A stretch of DNA of 54,181 nt from Candidatus Lutacidiplasma silvani (GCA_022750295.1 JAKIVZ010000014.1:1-54181), one strand, 5' to 3'; counted from the first letter of the stretch, positions 41,760-49,902 are shown. The notes: generated by a model from the sequence alone, not told the origin. Translations and numbers: made by a program.

Positions 41760-42518
41760 CTACGAGAACTGGTGGAACGCGCGCTCGAGCTTGGAGACGT
41801 CGCGGGGGTCGAGGGCGCGGGGGGCGAGCGAGGCGATCACGGCCGACCCGTTCCCCACGCCGTTCTCGACGATCCACCCCACGACCCGGAGCATCATGTC
41901 CGGTTGGTACTCGGTCGTCAGGAACTCGATGGCGTCGAGGTAGACGAGCGCCGAACCCTCGTCGACCGCCGCGCGGATCCGGCCCGAGAACGCGCTCGGG
42001 TCGAGGCTCCCGGGGGTCCCGGCGTCGGCCCGGGCGCCGGCCGGGACGATCGCCTCGACCCGGTCGGCGGGGATCCCGGGAAGGTCGGGGGGCCGCTGGC
42101 TCACGAGGACGACCCGGCGGAACCGCGGGGCGGAGCTCCGGAGGAGCTCGACGGCCCGTTCGGGTCGGTCCTCACGGACCAGGTAGCTGCGGCCCGGCTC
42201 GACCGGCACGACGGGGAGGCCGGTCCGGGGCGGGGACCATGCGGGGGCGGACGGGGGTCGCAGCAGGCTCTGCCACGGGGCCCGACGGGGCGGCGTGAGC
42301 AGCCCCTTCCGACGGATCGCGACGTCGTCCGGGATCCGGGCGAGTCGGCTCTCGATGAGCATCCGGAGCTCTTGCGGCGACGCGCCGCGGCCGGCGTGGG
42401 CGCGAAGTTCGCGCAGCGCCTCGCGGAGGCCGTCGCCGTACCCCTTCGCGTACCCCTCGATGTACTCGTCGTCGGCGGTCGACCGTGGGGGGCCCGACCC
42501 GGCGTCCGAGTCGTTCAC
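41760..42518 (-). CDS. DUF835 family protein
   Basis: 252 residues. An N-terminal helical part (about 15-70, EYIEGYAKGYGDGLREALRELRAHA) and Pro-rich linker precede the DUF835 domain (about 105-250): SYLVREDRPERAVELLRSSAPRFRRVVLVSQRPP ... SALVYLDAIEFLTTEYQPDMMLRVVGWIVENGVGNGSAVIASLAPRALDPRDVSKLERAF, a RecA-like alpha/beta fold without a Walker A. DUF835 is often fused to sensor domains in archaea; its role is unknown. ATGA overlap with the DUF35 gene. Confidence 0.85.
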   Translation of the reverse strand: MNDSDAGSGPPRSTADDEYIEGYAKGYGDGLREALRELRAHAGRGASPQELRMLIESRLARIPDDVAIRRKGLLTPPRRAPWQSLLRPPSAPAWSPPRTGLPVVPVEPGRSYLVREDRPERAVELLRSSAPRFRRVVLVSQRPPDLPGIPADRVEAIVPAGARADAGTPGSLDPSAFSGRIRAAVDEGSALVYLDAIEFLTTEYQPDMMLRVVGWIVENGVGNGSAVIASLAPRALDPRDVSKLERAFHQFS

Positions 42519-43015
42519 GCGCGGGCTTCCGACCCGACCGTCGTGGTCGTGGCGGTCGTCGCGGGGAGGCGGGTCCCACCGGCCGGCCGGTCGGGCGGAT
42601 GGTGGGTCGCGTCCATCGGGGCGAACTTGTACCCGTAGTGGATGACCCCGGCCCGGCCCTCCTCGCGCAGTTTACGGAACGTCGCGCGGACCTTGAGCCC
42701 GATCTTCACGTCGGCGGGGTCGATGTCGACGACCGCCGCCGTGAGCTGCGGACCCTCCTTGGCCCGGACGATCGCCATCACGTACGGCACCTGCATCTCG
42801 AACCCTTCGGCCGCTTCGTGGACGAGGGTGAACGTGACGACCTCGCCCTCGCCCGAGAGCTGGAACGGCTCCATCCGGCCGATCGAGCGCCGGTGGTTCA
42901 CGCACACCGGGCAGACCGACCGGGGCGGGAAGTAGACGGTCTGGCACGTGGGGCACCGGCATCCGCCAAGGTTGTACCGTCGGGGGGTCTCTCTCCAGAA
43001 TCGTGCGATCGACAT
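42515..43015 (-). CDS. DUF35 zinc-ribbon/OB-fold acyl-CoA-binding protein
   Basis: 166 residues from the ATG at 43015. Zinc ribbon C21, C24, C35, C38 (CPTCQTVYFPPRSVCPVC) then an OB fold (LSGEGEVVTFTLVHEAAEGFEMQVPYVMAIVRAKEGPQLTAAVVDIDPADVKIGLKVRATFRKL). In methanogen archaea the DUF35 protein forms a complex with acetoacetyl-CoA thiolase and HMG-CoA synthase, holding a shared CoA-binding site that channels the intermediate. It directly follows those two genes here. The Pro/Thr/Ala C-terminal tail is extra. Confidence 0.92.
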   Translation of the reverse strand: MSIARFWRETPRRYNLGGCRCPTCQTVYFPPRSVCPVCVNHRRSIGRMEPFQLSGEGEVVTFTLVHEAAEGFEMQVPYVMAIVRAKEGPQLTAAVVDIDPADVKIGLKVRATFRKLREEGRAGVIHYGYKFAPMDATHHPPDRPAGGTRLPATTATTTTVGSEARA

Positions 43016-43026
43016 CGTGGCCCTCC

Positions 43027-44196
43027 TCAGTTCACCCGCTCCATCAGATGGACCACGCTCGTCGCCCCCGTCCCGCCCACGTCGTGGGCGAGGCCGAGGC
43101 TCGCGCCGGCGACTTGCCGGTCGCCGGCTTCCCCGCGCAACTGGCGAACGATCTCGACGACCTGCGCGACGCCGACCGCGCCGAACGGCCGGCCCTGGGA
43201 CTTGAGGCCGCCGGAGGTGTTGACCGTGACCTTGCCGCCGGGGCCGAACGCGCCGGAGACGAACGCCGGGCCCGCGGCCCCCTTGTCGACGAAGCCGAGG
43301 TCCTCGAGCGCCACGAGGGCGCTGATCGTGTACCCGTCGTGGATCTCGGCGACGCGGACGTCGGCCGGGGTCCGCCGGGCCTGGTCGAACGCCCGCTTCG
43401 CCGCGACGACCGTCGAATCGAGGGTGGTGAGGTCGCGGCGGTGGTGGAGCGCCATCGTGTCGCAGGCGACCTGGCTCGCGGCGAGCCGGATCGGCGTGTC
43501 GGTGAACTTCCGGGCCCGCTCGAGCGGGCCGAGGACGAGGGCAGCCGCCCCGTCGGAGAACGGCGCGCAGTCGAGCATCCCGAGCGGCTCGGCGACCGGG
43601 CTCGCGCCGAGGACCGCCTCGAGGGAGATCTTGTTCCGGTAGTGGGCGTTCGGGTTCCTCGACCCGTTCTCGTGGGCGTTGACGGCGACCTGCGCGAGCT
43701 GCTCGCGGGTCGTGCCGTAGTCGTGCATGTGGCGGCGGGCGACCATCGCCCAGAGCGCGGGGAGCGTCGCGCCGAACACCCCTTCCCACTCGTGGTCGGC
43801 CGTCCCCGTGACGACCCGGTTCGCCTCGGCGTCGGGGACGTCGGTGAGCTTCTCCGCGCCGCCGACGACCACGAAATCGTGGGCGCCGCTCGCGACGGCG
43901 AGCCACCCCTCGTGGAGCGCGAGCGCGCCCGAGGCGCCGCCGCCCTCGATCCGGATCCCGCCGAGGTGGTGCCCGGCGAGCCCCGCGTAATCGAGGATCA
44001 TCGGGGCGATGTGCTCCTGGTCGATCAGCGAGCCGCTCGCCATGTTGCCGAGGTAGAGCGCGCCGAGGTCCTGCGACGACAGCTTCGCATCGACGAGCGC
44101 CTGGAGCCCCGCTTCGATCCCGATCTCCCGGAACGACCGGTCCCAGAGTTCGCCGAACCGCGTCTGGCCGACGCCGAGGATCGCCACGTCCCGCAT
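43027..44196 (-). CDS. Thiolase-like subunit of HMG-CoA synthase complex, catalytic residues lost
   Basis: 389 residues, closely following the archaeal mevalonate-cluster thiolase (RDVAILGVGQTRFGELWDRS ... AEIHDGYT ... VNTSGGLKSQGRPFGAVG ... RGEAGDRQVAGASLGLAHDVGGTGATSVVH). Three active-site positions differ from the family: the nucleophile Cys in E-A-A-C-A-S-G is Gly (G87, EGGGASG), the Cys of H-D-C is Gly (G288), and the His of G-H-P is Arg (R336). H286 is kept. It is therefore unlikely to condense acetyl-CoA and may be a structural partner. 1 bp from the HMG-CoA synthase gene. Confidence 0.88.
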   Translation of the reverse strand: MRDVAILGVGQTRFGELWDRSFREIGIEAGLQALVDAKLSSQDLGALYLGNMASGSLIDQEHIAPMILDYAGLAGHHLGGIRIEGGGASGALALHEGWLAVASGAHDFVVVGGAEKLTDVPDAEANRVVTGTADHEWEGVFGATLPALWAMVARRHMHDYGTTREQLAQVAVNAHENGSRNPNAHYRNKISLEAVLGASPVAEPLGMLDCAPFSDGAAALVLGPLERARKFTDTPIRLAASQVACDTMALHHRRDLTTLDSTVVAAKRAFDQARRTPADVRVAEIHDGYTISALVALEDLGFVDKGAAGPAFVSGAFGPGGKVTVNTSGGLKSQGRPFGAVGVAQVVEIVRQLRGEAGDRQVAGASLGLAHDVGGTGATSVVHLMERVN

Positions 44197-45258
44197 CTAC
44201 GCCTCCCCGCCCATGTGGATCTTCCCCCGGAACTTCGCGTACACCGAGTACGGGATCTCGACGCCACCCTCGAGGAACTCCTGGACGGGCGTCCCGAACG
44301 ACCGGTCGTACGTCGCGAGCTCGTCGGTCACCTGGAAGTCGAATGCGTCGGAGCCGGCGCCGCTCCCATAGCCGACCATGAGGACGAGGTCGCCGGGTTT
44401 CGCGACGTCGAGGACGTTCGCGAGGCCGATCAGCGCCGCGCCGGAGTACGTGTTGCCGATCGAGGGTGTCACGAGGCCGTAGCGCATCTGGGCCTCGGAA
44501 AAGCCGAGCTGCTTCCCCACCCGCTGGGGGAACTTCCCGTTCGGCTGGTGGAAGACGACGTGGGCGTACGAGGCCGCCGTCGTGCCGGCCCGGTCCATGA
44601 TCCGCCGGGTGCACTCGGTCACGTGCCGGAAGTACGCGGGTTCGCCGGTGAATCGACCGCCGTGGCTCGGGTACCGCTGCCCCTCGCGCCGCCAGAAGTC
44701 CGGGGTGTCGGTCGTGTACGACAGGGTGTGGCGGACCCGGGCGAGGACGTGTTCGCGACCGATGACGAACGCCGCGCCCCCCGCGCTCGCGGAGTACTCG
44801 AGGGCGTCCCCGGGGGCGCCCTGGCTCGTGTCGGAACCGATGGCGACGCCGTAGCGGATCATCTCCGCCCCGACGAGTCCGAGGCACGTCTGGATCGCCG
44901 CGGTGCCGGCCTTGCAGGCGAACTCGAAGTCGGCGGCCGTGAGGTTCGGGGTCGCGCCGACCGCCTGGGCGACGACGGTCGCGGACGGTTTCACCGCGTA
45001 CGGATGCGATTCGCTCCCGATGTAGAGCGCGCCGATCTCCTGCGGGTCGATCGCGCCCCGGATGAGGGCGGTCCGCAGCGCCTCGGTCGAGATCGTGATC
45101 GTGTCTTCGTCGGGGGCCGGCACGCTCTTTCGCCGCACGCCGAGGCTGGCGCCCATGGCGGCCCCATCGGTGCCCCAGACCCGGCCGATCTCGGCCGGCG
45201 TGATCCGATACCGCGGTACGTACGCTCCGTAACTGACGATCCCGACGTCTTGCTTCAT
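44197..45258 (-). CDS. Hydroxymethylglutaryl-CoA synthase
   Basis: 353 residues, archaeal type. Condenses acetyl-CoA with acetoacetyl-CoA to HMG-CoA, the entry to the mevalonate pathway for isoprenoid lipids. Nucleophile C115 ([13 protein letters not shown]), the [10 protein letters not shown] His motif and [17 protein letters not shown] are intact. It starts 11 bp after the HTH regulator gene and is followed immediately by the thiolase-like and DUF35 genes, the conserved archaeal order. Confidence 0.95.
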   Translation of the reverse strand: MKQDVGIVSYGAYVPRYRITPAEIGRVWGTDGAAMGASLGVRRKSVPAPDEDTITISTEALRTALIRGAIDPQEIGALYIGSESHPYAVKPSATVVAQAVGATPNLTAADFEFACKAGTAAIQTCLGLVGAEMIRYGVAIGSDTSQGAPGDALEYSASAGGAAFVIGREHVLARVRHTLSYTTDTPDFWRREGQRYPSHGGRFTGEPAYFRHVTECTRRIMDRAGTTAASYAHVVFHQPNGKFPQRVGKQLGFSEAQMRYGLVTPSIGNTYSGAALIGLANVLDVAKPGDLVLMVGYGSGAGSDAFDFQVTDELATYDRSFGTPVQEFLEGGVEIPYSVYAKFRGKIHMGGEA

Positions 45259-45268
45259 TCGATTCCCC

Positions 45269-45946
45269 TTACAGTTCTTCCAGGCGCTCGAGGACCTCGG
45301 TGGCCCCCAGGGTCGTGACGAGGAGCGGGATATTCTCGATCTCGCTCAGCCGGATCGCGAGCGGGTCGACGCGGCCGGGGTGGGCGAAGACGACCGCGGC
45401 CGGCTTGAGCGGGTGGGCCCGGATCGCCACCATCGGCGAGCGGCCGTACCGGACGTTCGAGAAGATGAGCGCGCGTTGCGTCGTCCACCCGTACACCTCG
45501 ACGAAGCGGCTCGCGTCGATCGAGAGGATCGCCCGCGGGGCGTCGAGGAGCGTGAACCCGTGGATGTCCCGGTGGAGGTCGACCCGGCTCGCCGCTTCGG
45601 CCTGGAGCCGCTCGACGAGCGCCTTCAGGGGGACGGCCACGGCGAATTCCCGGAGCGCGACGATCCCGTCGGAGTGGGCCTTCAGCCCGAGCCGCTGTCC
45701 GATCCGGCCGCCGGTCCGCCGGTCGACCTCGAGGAGGGCGCCGACGTACCGCCGGATGAAGGCGGCCCCGGGGCTCGCCCGGCGCTCCGACTCGTAGTCG
45801 CTCACGACCGACGGGACGGTCGCGAGCGATTTGGCGAGGTCGCGCTGGGAGATGCCGAAATCCTCCCGCCACTTGCGGAGGGTCCGGCCCGGATGCGCGG
45901 AGAGGACGACCTCCCCGGCGATCTTCTCCGCGAGCTCGGTTTCCAC
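45269..45946 (-). CDS. XRE-type HTH regulator of the mevalonate cluster
   Basis: 225 residues from the GTG at 45946, 25 nt after a TATA box (a GTG at 45955 is too close to it). N-terminal helix-turn-helix (about 20-75: [38 protein letters not shown]) and a C-terminal alpha/beta domain (about 80-225) including [28 protein letters not shown]. Similar HTH genes sit beside HMG-CoA synthase in many archaea, so it probably controls this operon, though its ligand is not known. First gene of the run. Confidence 0.85.
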   Translation of the reverse strand: METELAEKIAGEVVLSAHPGRTLRKWREDFGISQRDLAKSLATVPSVVSDYESERRASPGAAFIRRYVGALLEVDRRTGGRIGQRLGLKAHSDGIVALREFAVAVPLKALVERLQAEAASRVDLHRDIHGFTLLDAPRAILSIDASRFVEVYGWTTQRALIFSNVRYGRSPMVAIRAHPLKPAAVVFAHPGRVDPLAIRLSEIENIPLLVTTLGATEVLERLEEL

Positions 45947-45966
45947 GCCCCGCACTTTGGCCGGGC

Positions 45967-45975
45967 GTATAAATC
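45967..45975 (-). promoter_or_regulatory. TATA box of the mevalonate operon
   Basis: GATTTATAC on the minus strand, centred 25 nt from the GTG at 45946. It predicts a leaderless polycistronic mRNA covering the HTH gene through the glycosyltransferase genes. Confidence 0.6.
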
Positions 45976-46063
45976 GGTTCGGTTGGATGTCGTCCGGGGG
46001 GTTCGACACCGGCCGAACCCGCTCGACGGTGGGAGCCGGCCGTTCCGGCGCGGCCGGCGGAAA

Positions 46064-46165
46064 TGGACCGGGCGAGAGTCTCCGGGTCCGGCGCCGCCGG
46101 ACCCCTTTGAACTCGCGGCCTCTACCTTGCCAAGGTAGCGATCTTCCGGACTGATCTACCGGCCC
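46064..46165 (-). tRNA. tRNA-Ala (GGC) interrupted by a T-loop intron
   Basis: Cloverleaf after removing 28 nt (46078-46105): acceptor GGGCCGG/CCGGTCC with the G3.U70 pair that identifies tRNA(Ala), D-stem GATC/GATC, anticodon stem CTACC/GGTAG around loop TTGGCAA (anticodon GGC), variable AGGCC, T-stem GCGAG/CTCGC, discriminator A73. The T-loop is TTCAAA, insert, T, restoring TTCAAAT. Mature length 74 nt, CCA not encoded. It decodes GCC/GCU. Confidence 0.94.
46078..46105 (-). other. tRNA-Ala T-loop intron (28 nt) with bulge-helix-bulge
   Basis: Same plan as the tRNA-Arg intron: bulge AA|G at the 5' site, bulge AC|T at the 3' site, central helix of exon TTCA with intron GGAG (T.G, T-A, C-G, A.G mismatch), and a perfect 9-bp inner stem GGGTCCGGC/GCCGGACCC closed by a GGC loop. 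The T-stem forms the outer helix. Sequence differs from the Arg intron while structure and splice position (59/60) are the same. Confidence 0.87.
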
Positions 46166-46193
46166 ACGTCCGGGCGGCGGAGGCGGTCGGGAG

Positions 46194-46200
46194 AATAAGG
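46194..46200 (-). promoter_or_regulatory. TATA-like box for tRNA-Ala
   Basis: CCTTATT on the minus strand, centred about 32 nt upstream of the tRNA 5' end at 46165, in the spacer before the divergent small-protein gene. Confidence 0.45.
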
Positions 46201-46277
46201 ACTTCGTGCGGCCACGGGACGATTTTGATGCGTCGCGCGTCCCCTTCCGCCGGTCGGCGCGCCTCGTCGATAACAAC

Positions 46278-46286
46278 CCTTATGGC
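46278..46286 (+). promoter_or_regulatory. TATA-like box for the 119-residue gene
   Basis: cccttatgg centred 29 nt before the ATG at 46311; supports that start over an upstream in-frame one at 46206. Confidence 0.4.
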
Positions 46287-46310
46287 CCGGCCCCGGCTCG
46301 GAGCGGTTCG

Positions 46311-46670
46311 ATGAGCGACGGGCCCGGCGCGGGCGAGCCCATCGATATCCTTCTGAAGAGCACCCGAGACCTCCTCCGCCCCGAGGAGATCGTCCAGGAG
46401 GCGGCCCGCGACATCGTCAAGGAAGAGATTCGCCGGCATCTGGAGAAAACCCTTCGCGACGAGCCGAAGCTCGCGCAGGACCTCAAGGACTCGGTGCGGG
46501 CCCTGCTCGAGGCCCGGGCGCTCGAGTACGCCGCGTTGCTCCGGATCGGGACGTGCACCGCCCGGCTCGGACTCGCGACGATGCCGCCCGCGATCCGCAC
46601 CGCGCTGACGAAGGACATCGTCGACATGATCGGGCGGGAGCTCGGCCAGATCGCCGAGAGGTCCCTCTGA
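46311..46670 (+). CDS. Small helical protein, function unknown
   Basis: 119 residues, mostly alpha-helical and charged (IDILLKSTRDLLRPEEIVQEAARDIVKEEIRRHLEKTLRDEPKLAQDLKDSVRALLEARALEYAALLRIGTCTARLGLATMPP). No membrane segment and no family I can name. It ends 4 bp before the PAC2 gene, so the two are probably co-transcribed and may act together in proteasome assembly; this is inference from position only. Confidence 0.75.
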   Translation: MSDGPGAGEPIDILLKSTRDLLRPEEIVQEAARDIVKEEIRRHLEKTLRDEPKLAQDLKDSVRALLEARALEYAALLRIGTCTARLGLATMPPAIRTALTKDIVDMIGRELGQIAERSL

Positions 46671-46674
46671 CCCC

Positions 46675-47490
46675 ATGCGGCTCCAGGCGGACGAAGTCCG
46701 GATCTACGAGGTCAAGCGGGTCGACGTCGAGGGCGCGATCGTCATCGACGGGTTCCCTTCGGTGGGGCTCGTCAGCTCGATCGTCGCGAATTATCTGATC
46801 GACACCCTCGGGATGGAGCAGATCGGGATCGTCGAATCGCCGGCGTTCCCGACGGTCTCGCTCGTCCGGAACGGGAACCCCCAGCACCCGGTCCGGATCT
46901 ACGCCGGGCACCCGCCCCAGGACCGGAAGGGCCGGGTCGCGGACAAGATCGTCGCGTTCGTTTCCGAATTCCACCCCGCCCCGGCGATCATCCACCCGCT
47001 CGCGACGACGATCCTCGACTGGGTCCAGGAGCAGCGGTGCGGGATGCTCGTCTCGCCGGAGGGACTCGTCGTGGACCGGCCGGCCGGCCCCCCCGGCGCC
47101 CACAAGCCGATGAAGCTCTCCGACGTGAAGATCTACGGCGTCGCGAGCACCCAGAAGGCCCGGGAGCTGTACATCGAGCCCAACATGAGCCCGTTCGTCG
47201 AGGGTGTCATCACCGGGATCGCGGGGGTCCTCCTCAACGAGGGGCGACGCCGCGGGTTCGATGTCCTCACGTTCCTCGCCGAGGCCCAGGCGGAGTACCC
47301 CGACGCGCGCGCGGCCGCGAAGGTGATCGAGGCGATTAACCGGATCTTGCTGCGGACGCCGCTCGACGCCGTCCCGCTGTACCACGAGGCCGAGCGGATC
47401 GAGCAGCAGCTGCTGACGATCCAGCGGCGCGCTTCGGAGAAGGGGCACTCCGACCGGCCCGCGCCGGCGTCGGGGCCGATGTACCGGTAG
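46675..47490 (+). CDS. PAC2-family proteasome assembly chaperone
   Basis: 271 residues. The PAC2 domain (about 18-225) starts AIVIDGFPSVGLVSSIVANYLIDTLGMEQIGIVESPAFPTVSLVRNGNPQHPVRIYAG, as in archaeal PbaB-like chaperones that help assemble the 20S proteasome. VITGIAGVLLNEGRRRGFDVLTFLAEA is also typical. The C-terminal tail (about 240-271) is disordered; PbaB-type tails contact proteasome pockets, but no clear HbYX ending is seen (ends M-Y-R). Its last 155 bp overlap the convergent desulfurase frame. Confidence 0.88.
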   Translation: MRLQADEVRIYEVKRVDVEGAIVIDGFPSVGLVSSIVANYLIDTLGMEQIGIVESPAFPTVSLVRNGNPQHPVRIYAGHPPQDRKGRVADKIVAFVSEFHPAPAIIHPLATTILDWVQEQRCGMLVSPEGLVVDRPAGPPGAHKPMKLSDVKIYGVASTQKARELYIEPNMSPFVEGVITGIAGVLLNEGRRRGFDVLTFLAEAQAEYPDARAAAKVIEAINRILLRTPLDAVPLYHEAERIEQQLLTIQRRASEKGHSDRPAPASGPMYR

Positions 47491-48715
47491 GCCCGCCCGG
47501 CATCCGCTCGAGGAGCTCGCGGACCCCGGCGACCAGGCGGTCGGCGTCCGAATCGTCGGTGTAGAGGTAGAACGAGGCCCGGACGTTCCCGTCGAGGCCC
47601 CGCTCGGCGTACCACGAGTGGACGCAGTGTCGCCCGGAGCGGACCATCACCCCGTGCCCCTCGTCGAGGAACAGCGCGGCGTCGTGCGGGTCGATCCCAT
47701 CGAGGGAGAACGCGAAGATGCTCGGCCGGGCCGCCGGGTCGGACGGACCCATCCGGCGGACCCGGGGTTCGTCGGCGAGGGCGCGGGTGACGCGGGCGTT
47801 GACCGACCGGTCGTGCGCCTCGATCTCGGCGAGCCCGGTCCGGGTCAGGAAATCGACGCCGGCCGCGGCGCCGAGGACGCCGGCGTAGTTCTGGAGCCCG
47901 GCCTCGAACCGGTACGGCGCGGGCCGCAGGGCGTGGTCGGTCAGCGTCGACCACTCGACGGTCTCGCCGCCGGCGACCAACGGCCGAAGCCCCGCGAGCG
48001 CCTCGGGTCGACCTGCGAGGACGCCGGTCCCGGTCGGTCCGAGCATCTTGTGGGCCGAGATCGCGTAGAAGTCGACCCCGTCCCGGTCGAGGTGGACCGG
48101 ACGGTGGGGCGCCGCCTGGCACCCGTCGATCAGGACGAGCGCCCCCCGCGCGTGGGCGCGCTCGACGATCTCGCGGACCGGGAGGGAGCGACCGTCGAGG
48201 TTCGAGGTGTGGAACAGGCTGACGAGGCGGACCCCGCCGGCGAGCGCTTCGTCGAACGCGTCGCCGTCGAACGTGCCGTCGTCGGGGAGCCGAAGGATCT
48301 CGAGCCGTACGCCGCGTTCCGGGCCGAGCCGCTGCCAGAGGATCAGGTTCGAGTTGTGCTCCTGGTCCGAGACGAGGACCCGGTCGCCGCGCTTCCACGG
48401 GAGCCCCTGGCCGACGACGTTGATCGCCTCGGTGGAATTTCGCACGAAGACGATCCCGCTGGCCGCCGGTGCCTCGAGGAACTTCGCGAACGTCTCGCGG
48501 GCGGCCTCGAACCGGTGCGAGACTTCCTCCGCGAACCGGTGGAGCGAGCGGCCGGCGCAGCCGGGGTAGTCCCGGTAGTACTCCTCCATCGCGTGCAGGG
48601 TCGCCTCGGGAACGAGCGACATGCAGGCGGAGTCGAGGTACGCCGGCACGAACCCATCGCTTCGGGTGCGGAGCGCGGGGAACTGATCGCGGACCCCGGC
48701 GAGCGGCGTCGTCAT
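47336..48715 (-). CDS. Cysteine desulfurase (SufS/class V aminotransferase)
   Basis: 459 residues. PLP enzyme moving sulfur from cysteine to Fe-S cluster or thio-cofactor assembly. The PLP lysine is K223 (ISAHKMLGPTG), the active-site cysteine C364 (MVRSGRHCVHSWYAERG), and the SVVF-like NSTEAINVV block is typical. The family part ends near residue 408 (LVAGVRELLERM); the remaining about 50 residues are Ala/Arg/Ser-rich and read antisense to the PAC2 gene. The ATG overlaps the M20 stop by 4 bp. Confidence 0.92.
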   Translation of the reverse strand: MTTPLAGVRDQFPALRTRSDGFVPAYLDSACMSLVPEATLHAMEEYYRDYPGCAGRSLHRFAEEVSHRFEAARETFAKFLEAPAASGIVFVRNSTEAINVVGQGLPWKRGDRVLVSDQEHNSNLILWQRLGPERGVRLEILRLPDDGTFDGDAFDEALAGGVRLVSLFHTSNLDGRSLPVREIVERAHARGALVLIDGCQAAPHRPVHLDRDGVDFYAISAHKMLGPTGTGVLAGRPEALAGLRPLVAGGETVEWSTLTDHALRPAPYRFEAGLQNYAGVLGAAAGVDFLTRTGLAEIEAHDRSVNARVTRALADEPRVRRMGPSDPAARPSIFAFSLDGIDPHDAALFLDEGHGVMVRSGRHCVHSWYAERGLDGNVRASFYLYTDDSDADRLVAGVRELLERMPGGPTGTSAPTPARAGRSAPSPKRAAGSSAAAARSARPRGTAGRRRAASAARSG

Positions 48716-49902
48716 CGGGACTGCAACCCCATCGTCGCGGCCGCCAAGACGGCCGCCCCTATGACAAGTGTTTCCTCGGGGGGAGCGAACGTCGGACTGT
48801 GCAAGGTGGCCGGAGGACCCGGGACTCCGGCCCCCAGCCGGAGGAACGTACCGGGGACCCGCTCCAGGTAGCGGGCGAAGTCCTCGGCGCCCATCGACGG
48901 GGCCGGAAGCTCGACGAGCCGGTCGTCGCCGAACTCCTCGCCCAGGATCCCGACGAGCCGCTCGGTCACGGGGGGGGAGTTGGTGAGGACCGGGTAGCCG
49001 CGGTGATAGTCGACCCGCGTCGACGCCCCCTGGCTCTTCGCGACGTGTCGGACCCGTCGTAGGATGAGCTGCTCGACCTCGTCGCGGGTCTCGGCGCGGA
49101 GGGTTCGCACGGTCCCTTCGAGCTCGACGGTCTCGGGCAGGATGTTCGGACGGGTGCCGCCATGGATCATGCCGACCGAGACCACCACGGGGTCGACGGG
49201 GTCGCGTCCCCGACTCACGACCGATTGAAGGCTCTGCACGATCTCGGCGGCGACGAGGATCGCGTCCGGACCCCGATGGGGGTACGCGGCGTGCCCGCCG
49301 TGGCCGCGCACGACGATCCGGAACCGGTCGGCGGCCGCCATCGTCGGGCCCTTCCGCCAGCCGACCATCCCCGCGGGCACCTCCGGTGTGACGTGCTGTC
49401 CGACGACGAAGTCGACGGTCGGAGACTCGAGACAGCCGCGCGTGAGGAACGGTCCGGCCCCGCCGGTCTCCCCCTCTTCCTCCGCCGGTTGGAAGATCAA
49501 CCGCACCGGCCCGCGCACCTTGTCCCCGGCCCGGACGAGGAGCGTCGCGGCGCCGAGGAGGCAGCTCATGTGGACGTCGTGGCCGCACGCGTGCATCCGA
49601 CCCGGGGTTGCGGAATGGAACGGCAGCGAGCTCGCCTCGGTGACGGGGAGGGCGTCCATATCGGCGCGGAGGGCGACCACGGGACCCGCGCGCCCGGCGC
49701 CGATCGTGGCGAGAACCCCGGTGAAGTCGTCGTACACCGTCGGCGTGAGGCCCAGTTCGCGAAGTGTCCGGACGAGCTTGTCCCGGGTCTTCCGCTCCTC
49801 GTACGCGAGCTCGGGCTCCTCGTGGAACGATTTCCTCCACGCCCGCATCGCGGGCAGGATCCGCCGGGCCGCCGTCGTCCAAGGTCCGGAGGAGCGGAGC
49901 AT
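48712..49902 (-). CDS. M20 family amidohydrolase/metallopeptidase
   Basis: 396 residues, like N-acyl-amino acid or hippurate amidohydrolases. Metal/active-site residues are visible in RADMDALPV, MHACGHDVHMSCLLG, IFQPAEEEGETGGAG and GQHVTPEVPAG; the dimerisation insert is at about 190-300 (RGHGGHAAYPHRGPDAILVAAEIVQSLQS). A TATA box is 28 nt upstream. Coupled to the desulfurase by overlap. Probable intracellular hydrolysis of acylated amino acids; substrate unproven. Confidence 0.92.
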   Translation of the reverse strand: MLRSSGPWTTAARRILPAMRAWRKSFHEEPELAYEERKTRDKLVRTLRELGLTPTVYDDFTGVLATIGAGRAGPVVALRADMDALPVTEASSLPFHSATPGRMHACGHDVHMSCLLGAATLLVRAGDKVRGPVRLIFQPAEEEGETGGAGPFLTRGCLESPTVDFVVGQHVTPEVPAGMVGWRKGPTMAAADRFRIVVRGHGGHAAYPHRGPDAILVAAEIVQSLQSVVSRGRDPVDPVVVSVGMIHGGTRPNILPETVELEGTVRTLRAETRDEVEQLILRRVRHVAKSQGASTRVDYHRGYPVLTNSPPVTERLVGILGEEFGDDRLVELPAPSMGAEDFARYLERVPGTFLRLGAGVPGPPATLHSPTFAPPEETLVIGAAVLAAATMGLQSR

